Assembly: GCF_003330725.1 (NCBI RefSeq)
Contig: NZ_CP030840.1
Span: 4,526,001 to 4,590,000 of the forward strand
DNA length: 64,000 nucleotides
Source: Acidisarcina polymorpha
GTDB lineage: Bacteria > Acidobacteriota > Terriglobia > Terriglobales > Acidobacteriaceae
Direction: 5' to 3'
In this document: positions 1 to 8,710 of the stretch, piece after piece
Layout: each line of letters begins with the position of its first letter
How positions within the stretch are numbered: position 1 is the stretch's first letter
The notes under the pieces: model-generated
What the model saw: the letters and a program-made list of their open reading frames with translations, nothing else
The model's database searches: none
Told to the model about the DNA's origin: nothing
Position numbers and translations under genes: made by a program

Positions 1-1
1 C

Positions 2-421
2 GGAGTCGGCGATCTAGCTGCGATTTTCCTTATATTCGTCGGCTGCTTCTTCCCCTTGCTGCTGACAGCCATGAGCGCAGTGCATAACGTTCCCGCCACC
101 TATATCGATGCCGGGAGAAATTTCGGATTAAGTACAAGCGACTTTGTCCTGCGTGTCTTATATCCGGCAGTCATTCCACAACTCATCACCGGCTGCCGGA
201 TCACGCTAGGCATCGCCTGGCTGGTGGTGGTTGCGGCGGAGATGATTTCAGTGAACTCGGGATTGGGATTTCTGATCATCGATGCTCGTAACGCAGGGAA
301 CCGCTATGACCTGGTCATCGCAGGCATGGTTATCATCGGTTTGATTGGGCTGCTCTTGGATTTGGGCATGCGCCAGATGGAGCGGGTCAAGTCGGTTCGC
401 TGGAGTTATGCTGGGGAATGA
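2..421 (+). CDS. ABC transporter permease, NitT/TauT (SsuC-like) type, 5' end outside window
   Basis: Inner-membrane permease of an ABC importer (binding-protein-dependent transport family, SsuC/TauC/NrtB-like). The frame is open from base 2, so the gene begins upstream of the window; about 139 residues are visible. The visible part holds the cytoplasmic coupling loop region ('ATYIDAGRNFGL' followed by 'YPAVIPQLITG') and the last hydrophobic segments. It is clearly paralogous to the next permease (both contain 'WLVVVAAEMI' and end in 'SVRW'), so the two may form a heterodimeric channel. The stop overlaps a small ATG (ATGA). The substrate cannot be read from the permease; the neighbours suggest a metal or metal complex, which is inference. 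Confidence 0.93.
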   Translation, partial: GVGDLAAIFLIFVGCFFPLLLTAMSAVHNVPATYIDAGRNFGLSTSDFVLRVLYPAVIPQLITGCRITLGIAWLVVVAAEMISVNSGLGFLIIDARNAGNRYDLVIAGMVIIGLIGLLLDLGMRQMERVKSVRWSYAGE

Positions 422-513
422 ATTTGCAGACTACAAACGAGACCAGTCGGCAGGGGATCAGCAAAACGCTTGAAGATCTTCGAGCTACCTCGAACGTCGA
501 GGTGAATTTTTGA
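418..513 (+). CDS. Possible 31-residue ORF between the two permease genes
   Basis: An ATG overlaps the upstream permease stop in an ATGA arrangement, the classic geometry for translational coupling, and opens a 31-codon frame ending in TGA 25 bases before the second permease. The predicted peptide is hydrophilic, Asn/Thr/Glu-rich, without membrane segment or cysteine. I recognise no family. It may only be chance reading through the 117-base gap, but the overlap makes it worth recording. An alternative is that the gap simply carries the second permease's leader. Confidence 0.25.
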   Translation: MNLQTTNETSRQGISKTLEDLRATSNVEVNF

Positions 514-538
514 AGAGGATCAGAGTGGCCTTTTCAGG

Positions 539-1321
539 ATGACATCGTCGGCAAAACCAGCGTTGTGGGAGCAGTTCTTCTGGCCGCTCGTCGCGGCCGG
601 ATTGCTTCTAGCAGTCTGGCAGTTCTCCGTTGTCTGGACGGGAACCAAAGTCTTCCCGTCGCCAGTCAGCGTCGAGAAAGGACTCATCGGTCTACTGCAG
701 AAACATGTGCTCTGGTCAGACATTGGCGACTCGCTCCGGCGCGTCGCCCTAGGGTTTGGATTCGCTACGGTCGTGGGCGTGCCGGTGGGCTTAGCGCTCG
801 GATGGTATCCGGCAATGAACCAGGTCGTGAACCCGGTCCTGCAGGTCCTGCGTCCAATTAGTCCAATTGCTTGGATTCCCATAGCCATCATCTTTTTCGG
901 TGTCGGAGATAGAGCTGCAATATTTCTGATTTTTCTCGCAGCGTTCTTTCCGATCGTCGTCGCCTGTATCAGTGGCGTCTCCAGCGTCCCTGCGATCTTC
1001 CGACGCGCGGGACGCAATTTTGGGCTCTCTCCAGTGCATATCCTCTCCAAAGTGATCTTCCCGGCTGCGCTTCCGCAAATTCTCATCGGATTGCGGCTCG
1101 CGCTTGGCGTCTCCTGGCTGGTGGTCGTCGCAGCGGAGATGATCGCGGTCGATTCGGGCTTAGGATATCTGGTGATCGACTCGCGCAATTCCGGCAAACG
1201 GTATGATCTGGTCGTCGGGGCGATGCTCATCATCGGTCTCATTGGGCTGGCACTCGATACCGGCATTCGGCGGCTGGAGAAGATCCGATCGGTTCGATGG
1301 GGGTTCCGTCATGGGTCTTAG
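539..1321 (+). CDS. ABC transporter permease, NitT/TauT (SsuC-like) type
   Basis: Second inner-membrane permease, 260 residues, the normal size for SsuC/TauC proteins. About six hydrophobic segments are visible, and the coupling-loop region reads 'FRRAGRNFGLSPVHILSK' before 'FPAALPQILIGLRLALG'. The frame has an in-frame TGA at 503 and no other start codon before ATG 539, which fixes the start; the nearest purine-rich stretch (GAAGAGG, 512-518) is rather far for a normal ribosome site. The end overlaps the start of the solute-binding gene by 11 bases, so the genes are one operon. It is a paralogue of the preceding permease. No ATPase gene is inside the window; it is probably upstream. Confidence 0.95.
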   Translation: MTSSAKPALWEQFFWPLVAAGLLLAVWQFSVVWTGTKVFPSPVSVEKGLIGLLQKHVLWSDIGDSLRRVALGFGFATVVGVPVGLALGWYPAMNQVVNPVLQVLRPISPIAWIPIAIIFFGVGDRAAIFLIFLAAFFPIVVACISGVSSVPAIFRRAGRNFGLSPVHILSKVIFPAALPQILIGLRLALGVSWLVVVAAEMIAVDSGLGYLVIDSRNSGKRYDLVVGAMLIIGLIGLALDTGIRRLEKIRSVRWGFRHGS

Positions 1322-2369
1322 AGGCAAGATCGCCGTGATCGCGCTCGGATGGCTTGTCCTTATTTCAAGCCTGCATGCGTATCTAAACGTGAACTGGGCA
1401 GCCGTGCTCAACGACTATCGTCCTGCCAGCAAGCGAAAGATCACGGTCGCTTATCTGCCCGTGACCTGCCAGCTTACGTGTCCGGTGACCGACTACATCT
1501 CAAAATATTCGCTATCGGGAGAAGAGTTTCTGCCGCGTATGTTCCAGGGGTTTCCGGAGATCAAAGAAGCGTTGATCTCAAACCGGGTGCAGGCGGCCTT
1601 CATCGTCGCGCCTTTGGCTCTCGCGCTCAAGTCGCAGGGAGTTCCGATCAAAGTCGTCTATCTTGGGCATCGTTACGGATCGGCGGTCGTCGTCCGCAAG
1701 GACGGCCCCATCAAGACATTCGCCGACATGCGCGGTAAGACAATCGCCATTCCGAGCCGCTTCTCCGACGAACGGCTGCTCCTTTTTCGAGCGATGAAAG
1801 TGTGGGGAATAAAGCCAAGCGAAATCAAAATGGTCGAGATGGCGCCTCCCGATGTCTCCGGAGCACTCGCCGCTCATGCTATCGATGCCTTTGTCATGGG
1901 CGAACCATTTCCATCGCAAGCGGAGATGGCCGGCTTCGGCCGCGTGCTTTTCCAGGCTCGGGAATACTGGCCCGATTACATGTCGTGCATCCTGGTCGTG
2001 CGGCAGGACCTGATCGATAGCCGTCCTGATGTTGTCCAGGTGCTGGTGGATGGTGTGGCGCGCTCCGGACTCTGGCTGGACACAAGCAAGCCGCACCGCG
2101 AAGACGCTGCGGATTTCGTCGGCCGCTTTTACTACAACCAAAAACCGGCGCTTCTTCGCTGGGCCTTGACCAAGCCGATGGATCGGGTGACCTACAGTCC
2201 GCTAGCTCCGCGTAAAGCGGACTTTGACATGGTGCGCGACCTGATGATGGAAACCGGCGTCTTGAACAAGAAACTCGAATTTGAGGATTACACCGATACG
2301 CGGTTCTCTGACCAGGCGAGTATCCAAACCCCTTGGAAATATGAACCGGGCACCGCGGTGGCGAAATAA
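1311..2369 (+). CDS. ABC solute-binding protein, NMT1/SsuA-like, membrane-anchored, with Cys pair
   Basis: Substrate-capturing component of the ABC importer, 352 residues. The ATG overlapping the permease stop is preferred over upstream in-frame starts. Residues 5-25 form an uncleaved-looking hydrophobic anchor (no lipobox seen). The core has features of the NMT1/THI5-like periplasmic-binding fold ('ITVAYLP', 'GVPIKVVYLGHRYGSAVVVR', 'FADMRGKTIAIPS', 'IDAFVMGEPF'). Unusual are C53 and C57 in 'LPVTCQLTCPVTDY', placed where family members contact ligand; most nitrate/taurine binding proteins I know of lack such a pair. With the CxxC protein next door this suggests a thiophilic metal or metal-organic ligand (inference). 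An alternative is a disulfide of structural value. Confidence 0.92.
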   Translation: MGLRGKIAVIALGWLVLISSLHAYLNVNWAAVLNDYRPASKRKITVAYLPVTCQLTCPVTDYISKYSLSGEEFLPRMFQGFPEIKEALISNRVQAAFIVAPLALALKSQGVPIKVVYLGHRYGSAVVVRKDGPIKTFADMRGKTIAIPSRFSDERLLLFRAMKVWGIKPSEIKMVEMAPPDVSGALAAHAIDAFVMGEPFPSQAEMAGFGRVLFQAREYWPDYMSCILVVRQDLIDSRPDVVQVLVDGVARSGLWLDTSKPHREDAADFVGRFYYNQKPALLRWALTKPMDRVTYSPLAPRKADFDMVRDLMMETGVLNKKLEFEDYTDTRFSDQASIQTPWKYEPGTAVAK

Positions 2370-2412
2370 GTCGAGGTTCGGACTCGAACCTGAATTAATG
2401 GAGGAGACACAG

Positions 2413-2709
2413 ATGTTTCGCAGGAAATTTCTTCAACTTGCTACTCTCGCCAGCGCCGGCGCTCTGGCTCCCATGGATGCGCTGGCCACGGTCAAAACGG
2501 CGACCTATCACGTCAAGGGATTCAGTTGCATCACTTGTGCTACCGGTCTAGACACAATGCTTGCCAAAGAAAAAGGAATTCAGTCGAGCAAATCCACCTA
2601 CCCCGAAGGCCTGGTGAAAGTGGCCTATGATCCGAAGCAGACCAACGAACGATCGATCGTGGCCTTCATCACCGACTTGGGCTTTACGGTCGATTCAAAT
2701 CCTGCATAG
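2413..2709 (+). CDS. Tat-exported heavy-metal-associated (HMA/MerP-like) protein
   Basis: Small periplasmic metal-binding protein, 98 residues. Residues 1-25 are a twin-arginine-type signal ('FRRKFLQLATLASAGALA'); the remainder is one HMA domain with the metal site 'GFSCITCATGLD' (C39, C42) and the typical ending 'FITDLGFTV'. The family (MerP, CopZ) binds Cu(I), Hg(II), Zn(II) or similar and hands the ion to a transporter. The start is set by the strong GGAGGAGA ribosome site at 2399-2406; a longer upstream frame overlaps the preceding gene and is ignored. It lies 43 bases after the solute-binding gene in the same direction, so it is probably co-transcribed and may act as its metal chaperone. 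Confidence 0.92.
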   Translation: MFRRKFLQLATLASAGALAPMDALATVKTATYHVKGFSCITCATGLDTMLAKEKGIQSSKSTYPEGLVKVAYDPKQTNERSIVAFITDLGFTVDSNPA

Positions 2710-2766
2710 AATAATCTACCCTCCTTTCTATTCATGGCGCACAGGCCTTATCCGCAGAAACAAGAA

Positions 2767-2800
2767 TGGGCAGACAGGCTAATGCTTGCCAGTCTGCCCA
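2767..2800. terminator. Hairpin between convergent genes, probable bidirectional terminator
   Basis: Arms TGGGCAGAC (2767-2775) and GTCTGCCCA (2792-2800) pair perfectly, and an inner GGC/GCC extends the stem after one mismatch. It sits in the 110-base gap between the HMA gene and the oppositely oriented TonB receptor gene. There is no long T-run, so the strength on either strand is uncertain. Confidence 0.7.
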
Positions 2801-2819
2801 CGTTGTAGCAACTTCTGCT

Positions 2820-5666
2820 CTAAAAGTGAAAGCCGACTTCGCCCGTTAGTGCGCGTGGTGTCACGAAGTGGGTACCACTAAACGTGGAGAGGAAGTTATA
2901 GAGAGCGGTCTTGTTAGTAATATTGATCGCCGTGAGTTTAAGGCTCCATTTGTATTTGTCGCCGCTGAAGAGGTTGTCATCGCCGATGGAGGCGTCGAAG
3001 AGATTCCGCGGCGCCACGCGCGGCGGGCTCTTATCGTTATCCCCGGTGCCAGCCGCTGGAATCTTCAGGAGACTCGAGGTGAGTTGGTTGGCGGGGCACT
3101 CATAGTAGGTCGTGCCCAAATAGGTAACAGGGGTGCCGATCAGGTGGGTCGGCGTTGCTCTGTCTCCGCCGCAGGACAGTCCCGATTGAGTCTCCTGGTC
3201 GGCGTTGAGGGGTATCGCCACTGGGATACCGGTGACAGGATTCGTGCTAGGCGCCGCGCCGTTGTCTACCAGAGCTACAGCTGGAACTCCGTTGAGTGTT
3301 GCAGGATTGCCGTCCGGTCCTAAGGAACTGTTACCGCAGGCCGAGTTCGGATCCGCGATGTTGTAGCATGGCGTCGATCCAGCCACAAGACCCGAGTCGT
3401 AGCGCCAATTGAAGCCGGCCCACATGGCACGTGTAAACTTTCCGCCGGGAAGGTTGTACTGAAGGTGGGTGGTCTCGTTGTATCTCTCGTCGTGATCGAT
3501 ACGGAAGGGAAATCCTACGGCGACGCCGCTTGTGGCGCCCGCACCGGCCACCTGAGGCGGGAAGAAGCGGGCAGAGACCGAGGACATCACCACATTCGCA
3601 GAGAAGTTGTGGAAGTTTGGAATGCTGGCATTGATCGCGAAGCCCGGGATCTTCGAGTTGTGCCAGTCAATTGGAAACGTAATCGGCGTGTTGCCGAGCA
3701 CACTGAAGTCGAAGGCATTGTGGGTGTATTTCCAGATATACTCGCCACCGACTACCGCAAACTTGCCAAAGGCCTGCTGGAAGCCAGCGTGGAACTCGTT
3801 GCGGAAACCGGGCTCTAGCGTCGTGCCAAACGTGGATGCGCATGCAAGTAAAGGGTTAAGTACGGGGTCGGAGCACCCCTGGCTCGACAGCACCAGGTTT
3901 TCGTTGAACGGCGTTTCTAGAGTTCGCGCATAGGAAACGCGCAGCACGGTACTCGTTCTGGGGAAGTTGTAGGCGATGCCCACGCGCGGCTCAGCCTGCC
4001 GCGCAACCGCCAACCCGTTGTAAAGATCGCCTCGAATGCCCAGATTGAAGAGCCAGTTCCTGGCTTTAATCTGATCTTCGAGGAAGAGCGCCAACTCTTT
4101 TACATCCGTGCGACCGACATAGTTAAAGTGGGTGCCGCCACGGGTGAGATCGTAAGGCGCGAGGACTGGAAGGTAATTCCCGTTCGGGAAAGACACGATG
4201 CCGTCGCAAGTCGCTGAGCCGGAGTAGCCTGCCAGAGGGTTGCCATTAACGTCCGTGCAGGGCGAGTTGTACACGTTCTCGACAATCCCCAGAGAGTCGC
4301 TCTCGCGCAGAAACGTTTGTCCGTATTGGGCGCCGACTTTGATGTTATTGATTCCCCTGGCATACGAATAATCTGCGTGAGCTGCGGTATTCAACAGAGA
4401 ACGGATTTGAGAGATCGAGGATGTTTGCAGGTTTGCAGGCCCTAGATCGGCAAGAGGATTGCCGCTTGGGAAGTACTTGTACTGGTCCTTTCGGGCCCAT
4501 GCGCCTAGATTGAAGACCGAGTAGTCGTTGACGATTCGGGTATACGTCGGATGGATGTCATACGTCCCGATAAAGGAGCGCTGGTCGGTGTTTCCCACAG
4601 TGGCGAACGTCGGGTTTGCGCTGGCGCCGGTTCCAGCCACAACATTCTGCACATTTAGCCCGCTGAAAGCATTTGGCGTCTGAAACCAGGAGCGACTGTA
4701 ATTTAGATCCAGATGCACCGAGTCTCTGGGTGTAAAGGTGTAATCCACTCGATCGAAGAGATTTTCCTCGTTGCCCTTATCATGAAAGACGGTAAACTCC
4801 GGCGGGTCGAGAAATCGACCGGTATTCAGCCCGTCAAATTCGATAAAGTTTCCCCAATTTTTTCCTCCATAGCTCAGGTCGAACCCGCCAGTCGCTGACC
4901 CAAAACTGCCGTAAGAGGAGTAGATACTGCCAGTCGGCTTTGTAACCCCTTGTCCAGAACGAGTCGTCGCCACGATGACGAGACTGGTCTTGCCGCCGAA
5001 CTCCGCTGGAGGCGCTCCAGAGATGACCTCAAGAGACTGGACCGCGTTGGTTGGAAGCTGGTTGGAGAAGACCTTGCTTTGCTGATCGGTAATCGATTGG
5101 CCGTCGATCGAAAAGGAGTTGGATGCATGGTCCCCGAGGCCGTGGAAGAGGCCATTCGAGTCGGCAGCCACGCCGGGCGACGCCATCGTCACTAACGAAC
5201 TCAGCGAAGACGACTGGCTCTCCAGCGGCAACTTTTGAAAAAGGCTGCGGTCGACGTCGGTGTGGAAGGTTGGATCGTTCTCCACCAGGTCGCCGCCGCT
5301 CTCGACTGTGACCGTAGTTGACGACTCCCCAACTTTGAGAGCACTGGTTACCTTAACAGGGATGCCTGAGCGCACATCCACATCCTGCACAAAGGACGCA
5401 AAACCGTTCGCATCCACGGTCAGGTGGTACGGATTGAATGGCACGTTCGTGAACTGAAAGTTCCCTGATGCGTCCGATGCCGCGGTGCGGATATAACCGC
5501 TCACCGGATTGATGATCTTTACCGAGGCTCCAGGCACCACCGCTCCTTGGGAGTCGGTTACCGTGCCATTGATCGAACCAGAGTTATTCTGAGCAACAAC
5601 AAATCCTTGAAACAACAGAAAGAGAAGGGGCAGCACAAGCCGCTTGGCCCTCGATATCAACAACAT
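2820..5666 (-). CDS. TonB-dependent receptor with N-terminal carboxypeptidase-regulatory-like domain
   Basis: Outer-membrane gated channel, 948 residues. A signal peptide ('RLVLPLLFLLFQGFVVA') is followed by a beta-sandwich CarboxypepD_reg-like domain (about residues 27-105, 'GSINGTVTDSQGAVVPGASV'), a plug ('FSIDGQSITDQQ', 'LEVISGAPPAEFGG') and a long beta-barrel ending in the outer-membrane signature '...GEVGFHF' with terminal Phe. This is the Oar/SusC-like type abundant in Acidobacteria, at the shorter end of their range. ATG 5666 is chosen over an upstream in-frame start because GGAGG lies 5 bases before it. The small His/Cys protein lies just upstream on the same strand. Ligand unknown; the locus suggests metal or metallophore. 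Confidence 0.93.
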   Translation of the reverse strand: MLLISRAKRLVLPLLFLLFQGFVVAQNNSGSINGTVTDSQGAVVPGASVKIINPVSGYIRTAASDASGNFQFTNVPFNPYHLTVDANGFASFVQDVDVRSGIPVKVTSALKVGESSTTVTVESGGDLVENDPTFHTDVDRSLFQKLPLESQSSSLSSLVTMASPGVAADSNGLFHGLGDHASNSFSIDGQSITDQQSKVFSNQLPTNAVQSLEVISGAPPAEFGGKTSLVIVATTRSGQGVTKPTGSIYSSYGSFGSATGGFDLSYGGKNWGNFIEFDGLNTGRFLDPPEFTVFHDKGNEENLFDRVDYTFTPRDSVHLDLNYSRSWFQTPNAFSGLNVQNVVAGTGASANPTFATVGNTDQRSFIGTYDIHPTYTRIVNDYSVFNLGAWARKDQYKYFPSGNPLADLGPANLQTSSISQIRSLLNTAAHADYSYARGINNIKVGAQYGQTFLRESDSLGIVENVYNSPCTDVNGNPLAGYSGSATCDGIVSFPNGNYLPVLAPYDLTRGGTHFNYVGRTDVKELALFLEDQIKARNWLFNLGIRGDLYNGLAVARQAEPRVGIAYNFPRTSTVLRVSYARTLETPFNENLVLSSQGCSDPVLNPLLACASTFGTTLEPGFRNEFHAGFQQAFGKFAVVGGEYIWKYTHNAFDFSVLGNTPITFPIDWHNSKIPGFAINASIPNFHNFSANVVMSSVSARFFPPQVAGAGATSGVAVGFPFRIDHDERYNETTHLQYNLPGGKFTRAMWAGFNWRYDSGLVAGSTPCYNIADPNSACGNSSLGPDGNPATLNGVPAVALVDNGAAPSTNPVTGIPVAIPLNADQETQSGLSCGGDRATPTHLIGTPVTYLGTTYYECPANQLTSSLLKIPAAGTGDNDKSPPRVAPRNLFDASIGDDNLFSGDKYKWSLKLTAINITNKTALYNFLSTFSGTHFVTPRALTGEVGFHF

Positions 5667-5749
5667 AAAGCCTCCAGATTTGGGGAGAGAAGAGATGGAG
5701 CACAGCCACATCGAATGCTAAGTGGTCGTTGCACTCCTAAATCTGAGCG

Positions 5750-6031
5750 CTAGAGCGAGGCTGGAGGCGGTCGTATGAAGGCGGTAACAAGCACAGCGCG
5801 AGAGCCTGCTGCTGGCTCTCCAAATGACACCGTACCTAGAAGTTCGAGAACGAATGGAGTGAGCCAGGCTGGCTTCACATCAACCGCATTGTGCGCTGAG
5901 GCACAGACTTGGCAGTGCGACGCGGATGCCGCATCGGCATGAACATGTGCCGCCTGAGCTGTTATGAAGACAGTCAGAACCAAGCAAAACACACAGGTGA
6001 GTACTTTGCCGAGTTTGCTTTTAGCCTTCAC
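5750..6031 (-). CDS. Small exported His/Cys-rich protein, possible metal binder
   Basis: 93-residue protein starting at GTG. Residues 9-28 form a signal or membrane segment ('VLTCVFCLVLTVFITAQAA'), followed by 'HVHADAASASHCQVCASAHN' with four His and a CxxC. This layout (hydrophobic N-terminus, H-x-H then C-x2-C) resembles the DUF2946-type small proteins often found beside copper or cobalt receptors, but I cannot confirm the family. It lies 83 bases upstream of the TonB receptor start and is co-directional, so co-expression is likely. No strong ribosome site is seen and no ATG is available in frame. Function as periplasmic metal sensor or scavenger is inference. Confidence 0.7.
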   Translation of the reverse strand: MKAKSKLGKVLTCVFCLVLTVFITAQAAHVHADAASASHCQVCASAHNAVDVKPAWLTPFVLELLGTVSFGEPAAGSRAVLVTAFIRPPPASL

Positions 6032-6585
<554 letters not shown>

Positions 6586-6684
6586 TCAATCCAAAGGACT
6601 TAAGGGTTGATGGGACCTCAAGTGACTACCCACAAATTTACCCACACAATCATTGCACCAGACGACTTCCAAGCCCTACGGCGC

Positions 6685-7819
6685 TTAGGAATGCCCCTGT
6701 GCTGCCTGCATTTCGTCACTGTCATCCTGCGTATAGAGCCCCAGCGTAGTTTTGACGTTCGCATGGCGGAGTAAGCCCTGCACCGTCTTTGGCGCCACCT
6801 TCCCGGCATTCGCCAGCCATGTAGCAGGGCTGTGCCGGCAGTTGTGAAGGCCGTATCTTTGGCCCGGAGCGATCTGAACACCAGCCTTGATTGCAGCCGG
6901 CCGCAGGTGATCCTGTACGAAGGTTGAAGCCCAGATGGGAACATTCCCGAACTTCGCTAACGACGGAAAAACGAAGTCGTCGTGCTTCGGGTAAGGCGTC
7001 TGGACGTGCCACTCTTTGAGGGATTCTGCCAGCACCGGATGCAGCGGTACTGTCCCCGTTGAAGAGGCAGTTTTGGTTTCGCCATCCCTGCCCTTGGCCC
7101 AGCGCTTCGATATGCTGATCTTCCCCTGCTCCCAATGAATGTCAGACCAGCGCAGCGCGATGATCTCCGACGAGCGGAGGGCCGTTGCGGCGCAGGTGAG
7201 CACCAAGGCGTAATGGAGCGGATTTCAGGAAAGCGTATCGAGGATGCTGAGGGTCTGTGCTGGGGTGACGATGATGGCTTTGTAATCGGTCTTCGTGCGG
7301 CATTCCGTATGAGCCACGGAATTCTTATCCACCCTTCATGCCGAAGGCCGATTTTGTAGATCCGCTGGAAAATCGTCCCTATCTTGCCTACGGTCGAGTT
7401 CGCCAGTCCTTGTTCTGTGTGGAGGAAGGCAAACCAGCGTTGAATATCAATCGGTTTGATATCCGCTGCCAAAAGGTTCCCCCACCGTGGGATGAGATAT
7501 GCGCGAACGTAATGCTGAACAATCGGTACAGTTGTGGCCGACTTCGGACGCGCTGCATCATCGCCGAAGTCTGCCTTGAGATAGAACTCGGCGAGTGAAT
7601 CGAAGCGGATGCGCCCCGGCTGGCGTTCAGCGTCGACTGAAACCAGAATGCCGCGACGATCCACTTCTCTCCAGGCGTCACTTTCTTTGGGAAAGTCGCG
7701 GACGAATCCGATGGTGGCATTGTGCTCCACCCTCCGTCCGTCCGCTACTGTCGCCCGGTACGTAACACCCAATACTCGCCTGAACGTGATTTGCGAATGC
7801 TGCCCCGTTGATAAGTCAT
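6685..7819 (-). pseudogene. Tyrosine recombinase (phage-type integrase), broken
   Basis: Site-specific integrase that would have inserted the element at tRNA-Asp; its 3' end lies 100 bases from the tRNA. Reading frames must be changed twice: the natural start is ATG 7819 ('MTYQRGSIRK'), a frameshift near 7760 moves to 'YRATVADGRRVEH', a second near 7330 moves to 'TECRTKTDYKAIIV', and an in-frame TGA (7225-7227) interrupts 'SILDTLS / NPLHYALV'. The catalytic residues are all still encoded: Arg in 'ALRSSEIIALRW', 'HNCRH' for the H-x-x-R box, 'LLRHANVKTT' and the Tyr in 'LGLYTQ'. About 375 residues if repaired. The SAM-like core-binding domain is in the middle frame. Intact function is very unlikely. 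Confidence 0.93.
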
Positions 7820-7831
7820 GATTGACCTTTC

Positions 7832-8092
7832 TCAACGAGCGCTGCCCTTACGGGGATCATAATCCTCGTCTGGCGGAAATGGTTTGCGATGACGGTGATC
7901 AATCGCAATTCCCAGTTCGGACAGCCTGAAGATTCAGACTTTTCGAAAATCACCTGTTCCTATGGCATAGGACCCGCCAATCCCCCTCCGCGCCATCGCA
8001 AGAAGCAAACGGCGATTAATTCCAAGATGCTTCGCAGCGGTCTCTGCCGATACGAAAGGTTCGGGCGTTTGAGGGTTCGGGCGGCCGGTCAT
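7832..8092 (-). pseudogene. Excisionase-like HTH protein with internal TGA
   Basis: A small DNA-binding protein lying 12 bases upstream of the integrase start. From ATG 8092 the frame reads 'FVSAETAAKHLGINRRLLL', a MerR/AlpA-type excisionase helix-turn-helix, through 'IGTGDFRKV', then hits TGA at 7934-7936, and continues in the same frame with 'IFRLSELGIAID' to a stop at 7832. Related proteins as I recall them carry Trp at the interrupted position, so a single TGG to TGA change is the simplest explanation. The repaired product would be 86 residues. Together with the adjacent integrase this forms a typical but dead recombination module. Confidence 0.82.
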
Positions 8093-8105
8093 CTTGCCGC
8101 CCTCG

Positions 8106-8666
8106 TCAGAACCATGTCTCCTCCATGGCAGGTATCAGGCGTTTCCTGCCATTTCGCAGCGAGGTTGTTATCTCCAAAGGGGTCAGGATGAGATCGGAGG
8201 TCGTGCAGCCTTTTGGCGCTCCGATGACCTGATCGGCATGCAGGGTGATGGAGCCGTTCAACGCCGGACCGCTCAGGATGCTCGAGACCGGCATCATCTG
8301 CGTCAGGATGGCCCTGGCTTCGCCTGACTGGCTCATCCGGTTGTTCATCAGGGCAAGTGTCGGGCCGCAGCTTATCGTCAGATAGCCGGTATAGTCAGCG
8401 GGTTTGACCGGTGTCGGCTTCAGCTCTAGATGAAGCATGCAGCTTTTCGCTTCATCTGGCCGGATTGACTGTCCGGTCCAGAAGCCCATCGATCGGGCTA
8501 CCTGGGGGTCAACTGGCGGAACTACCGGCGCAGCAGGTGCCACGGCTTGAACCGGCGCAATACGCACCGGAGACGGCTTGGGAGCAGGCTGGTGCGCCTG
8601 CCTCAGCCTTGCGATGAAACCCGGTGCGAAGTGAAGGACCACAAGCGCGATGCCTGCAATCCACAT
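8106..8666 (-). CDS. Hypothetical membrane-anchored protein of the integrated element
   Basis: 186 residues from ATG 8666. Residues 1-15 are the end of a membrane segment ('IAGIALVVLHFAPGF'), followed by a Pro/Ala-rich linker (about 26-52) and a small soluble domain with two Cys ('SCMLHLELKPTP', 'LTISCGP'). The strong ribosome site AAAGGAGG lies about 40 bases upstream of this ATG, and the frame is open back to it ('VQLTEKHKKWMWIAG'), so translation may really begin at a CTG or a lost start codon near 8696. It is co-directional with excisionase and integrase, 14 bases before the former. I do not recognise a family; a conjugation accessory role is inferred from position only. Confidence 0.6.
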   Translation of the reverse strand: MWIAGIALVVLHFAPGFIARLRQAHQPAPKPSPVRIAPVQAVAPAAPVVPPVDPQVARSMGFWTGQSIRPDEAKSCMLHLELKPTPVKPADYTGYLTISCGPTLALMNNRMSQSGEARAILTQMMPVSSILSGPALNGSITLHADQVIGAPKGCTTSDLILTPLEITTSLRNGRKRLIPAMEETWF

Positions 8667-8710
8667 CCATTTCTTGTGTTTCTCAGTCAGCTGTACAATG
8701 CCTCCTTTGG

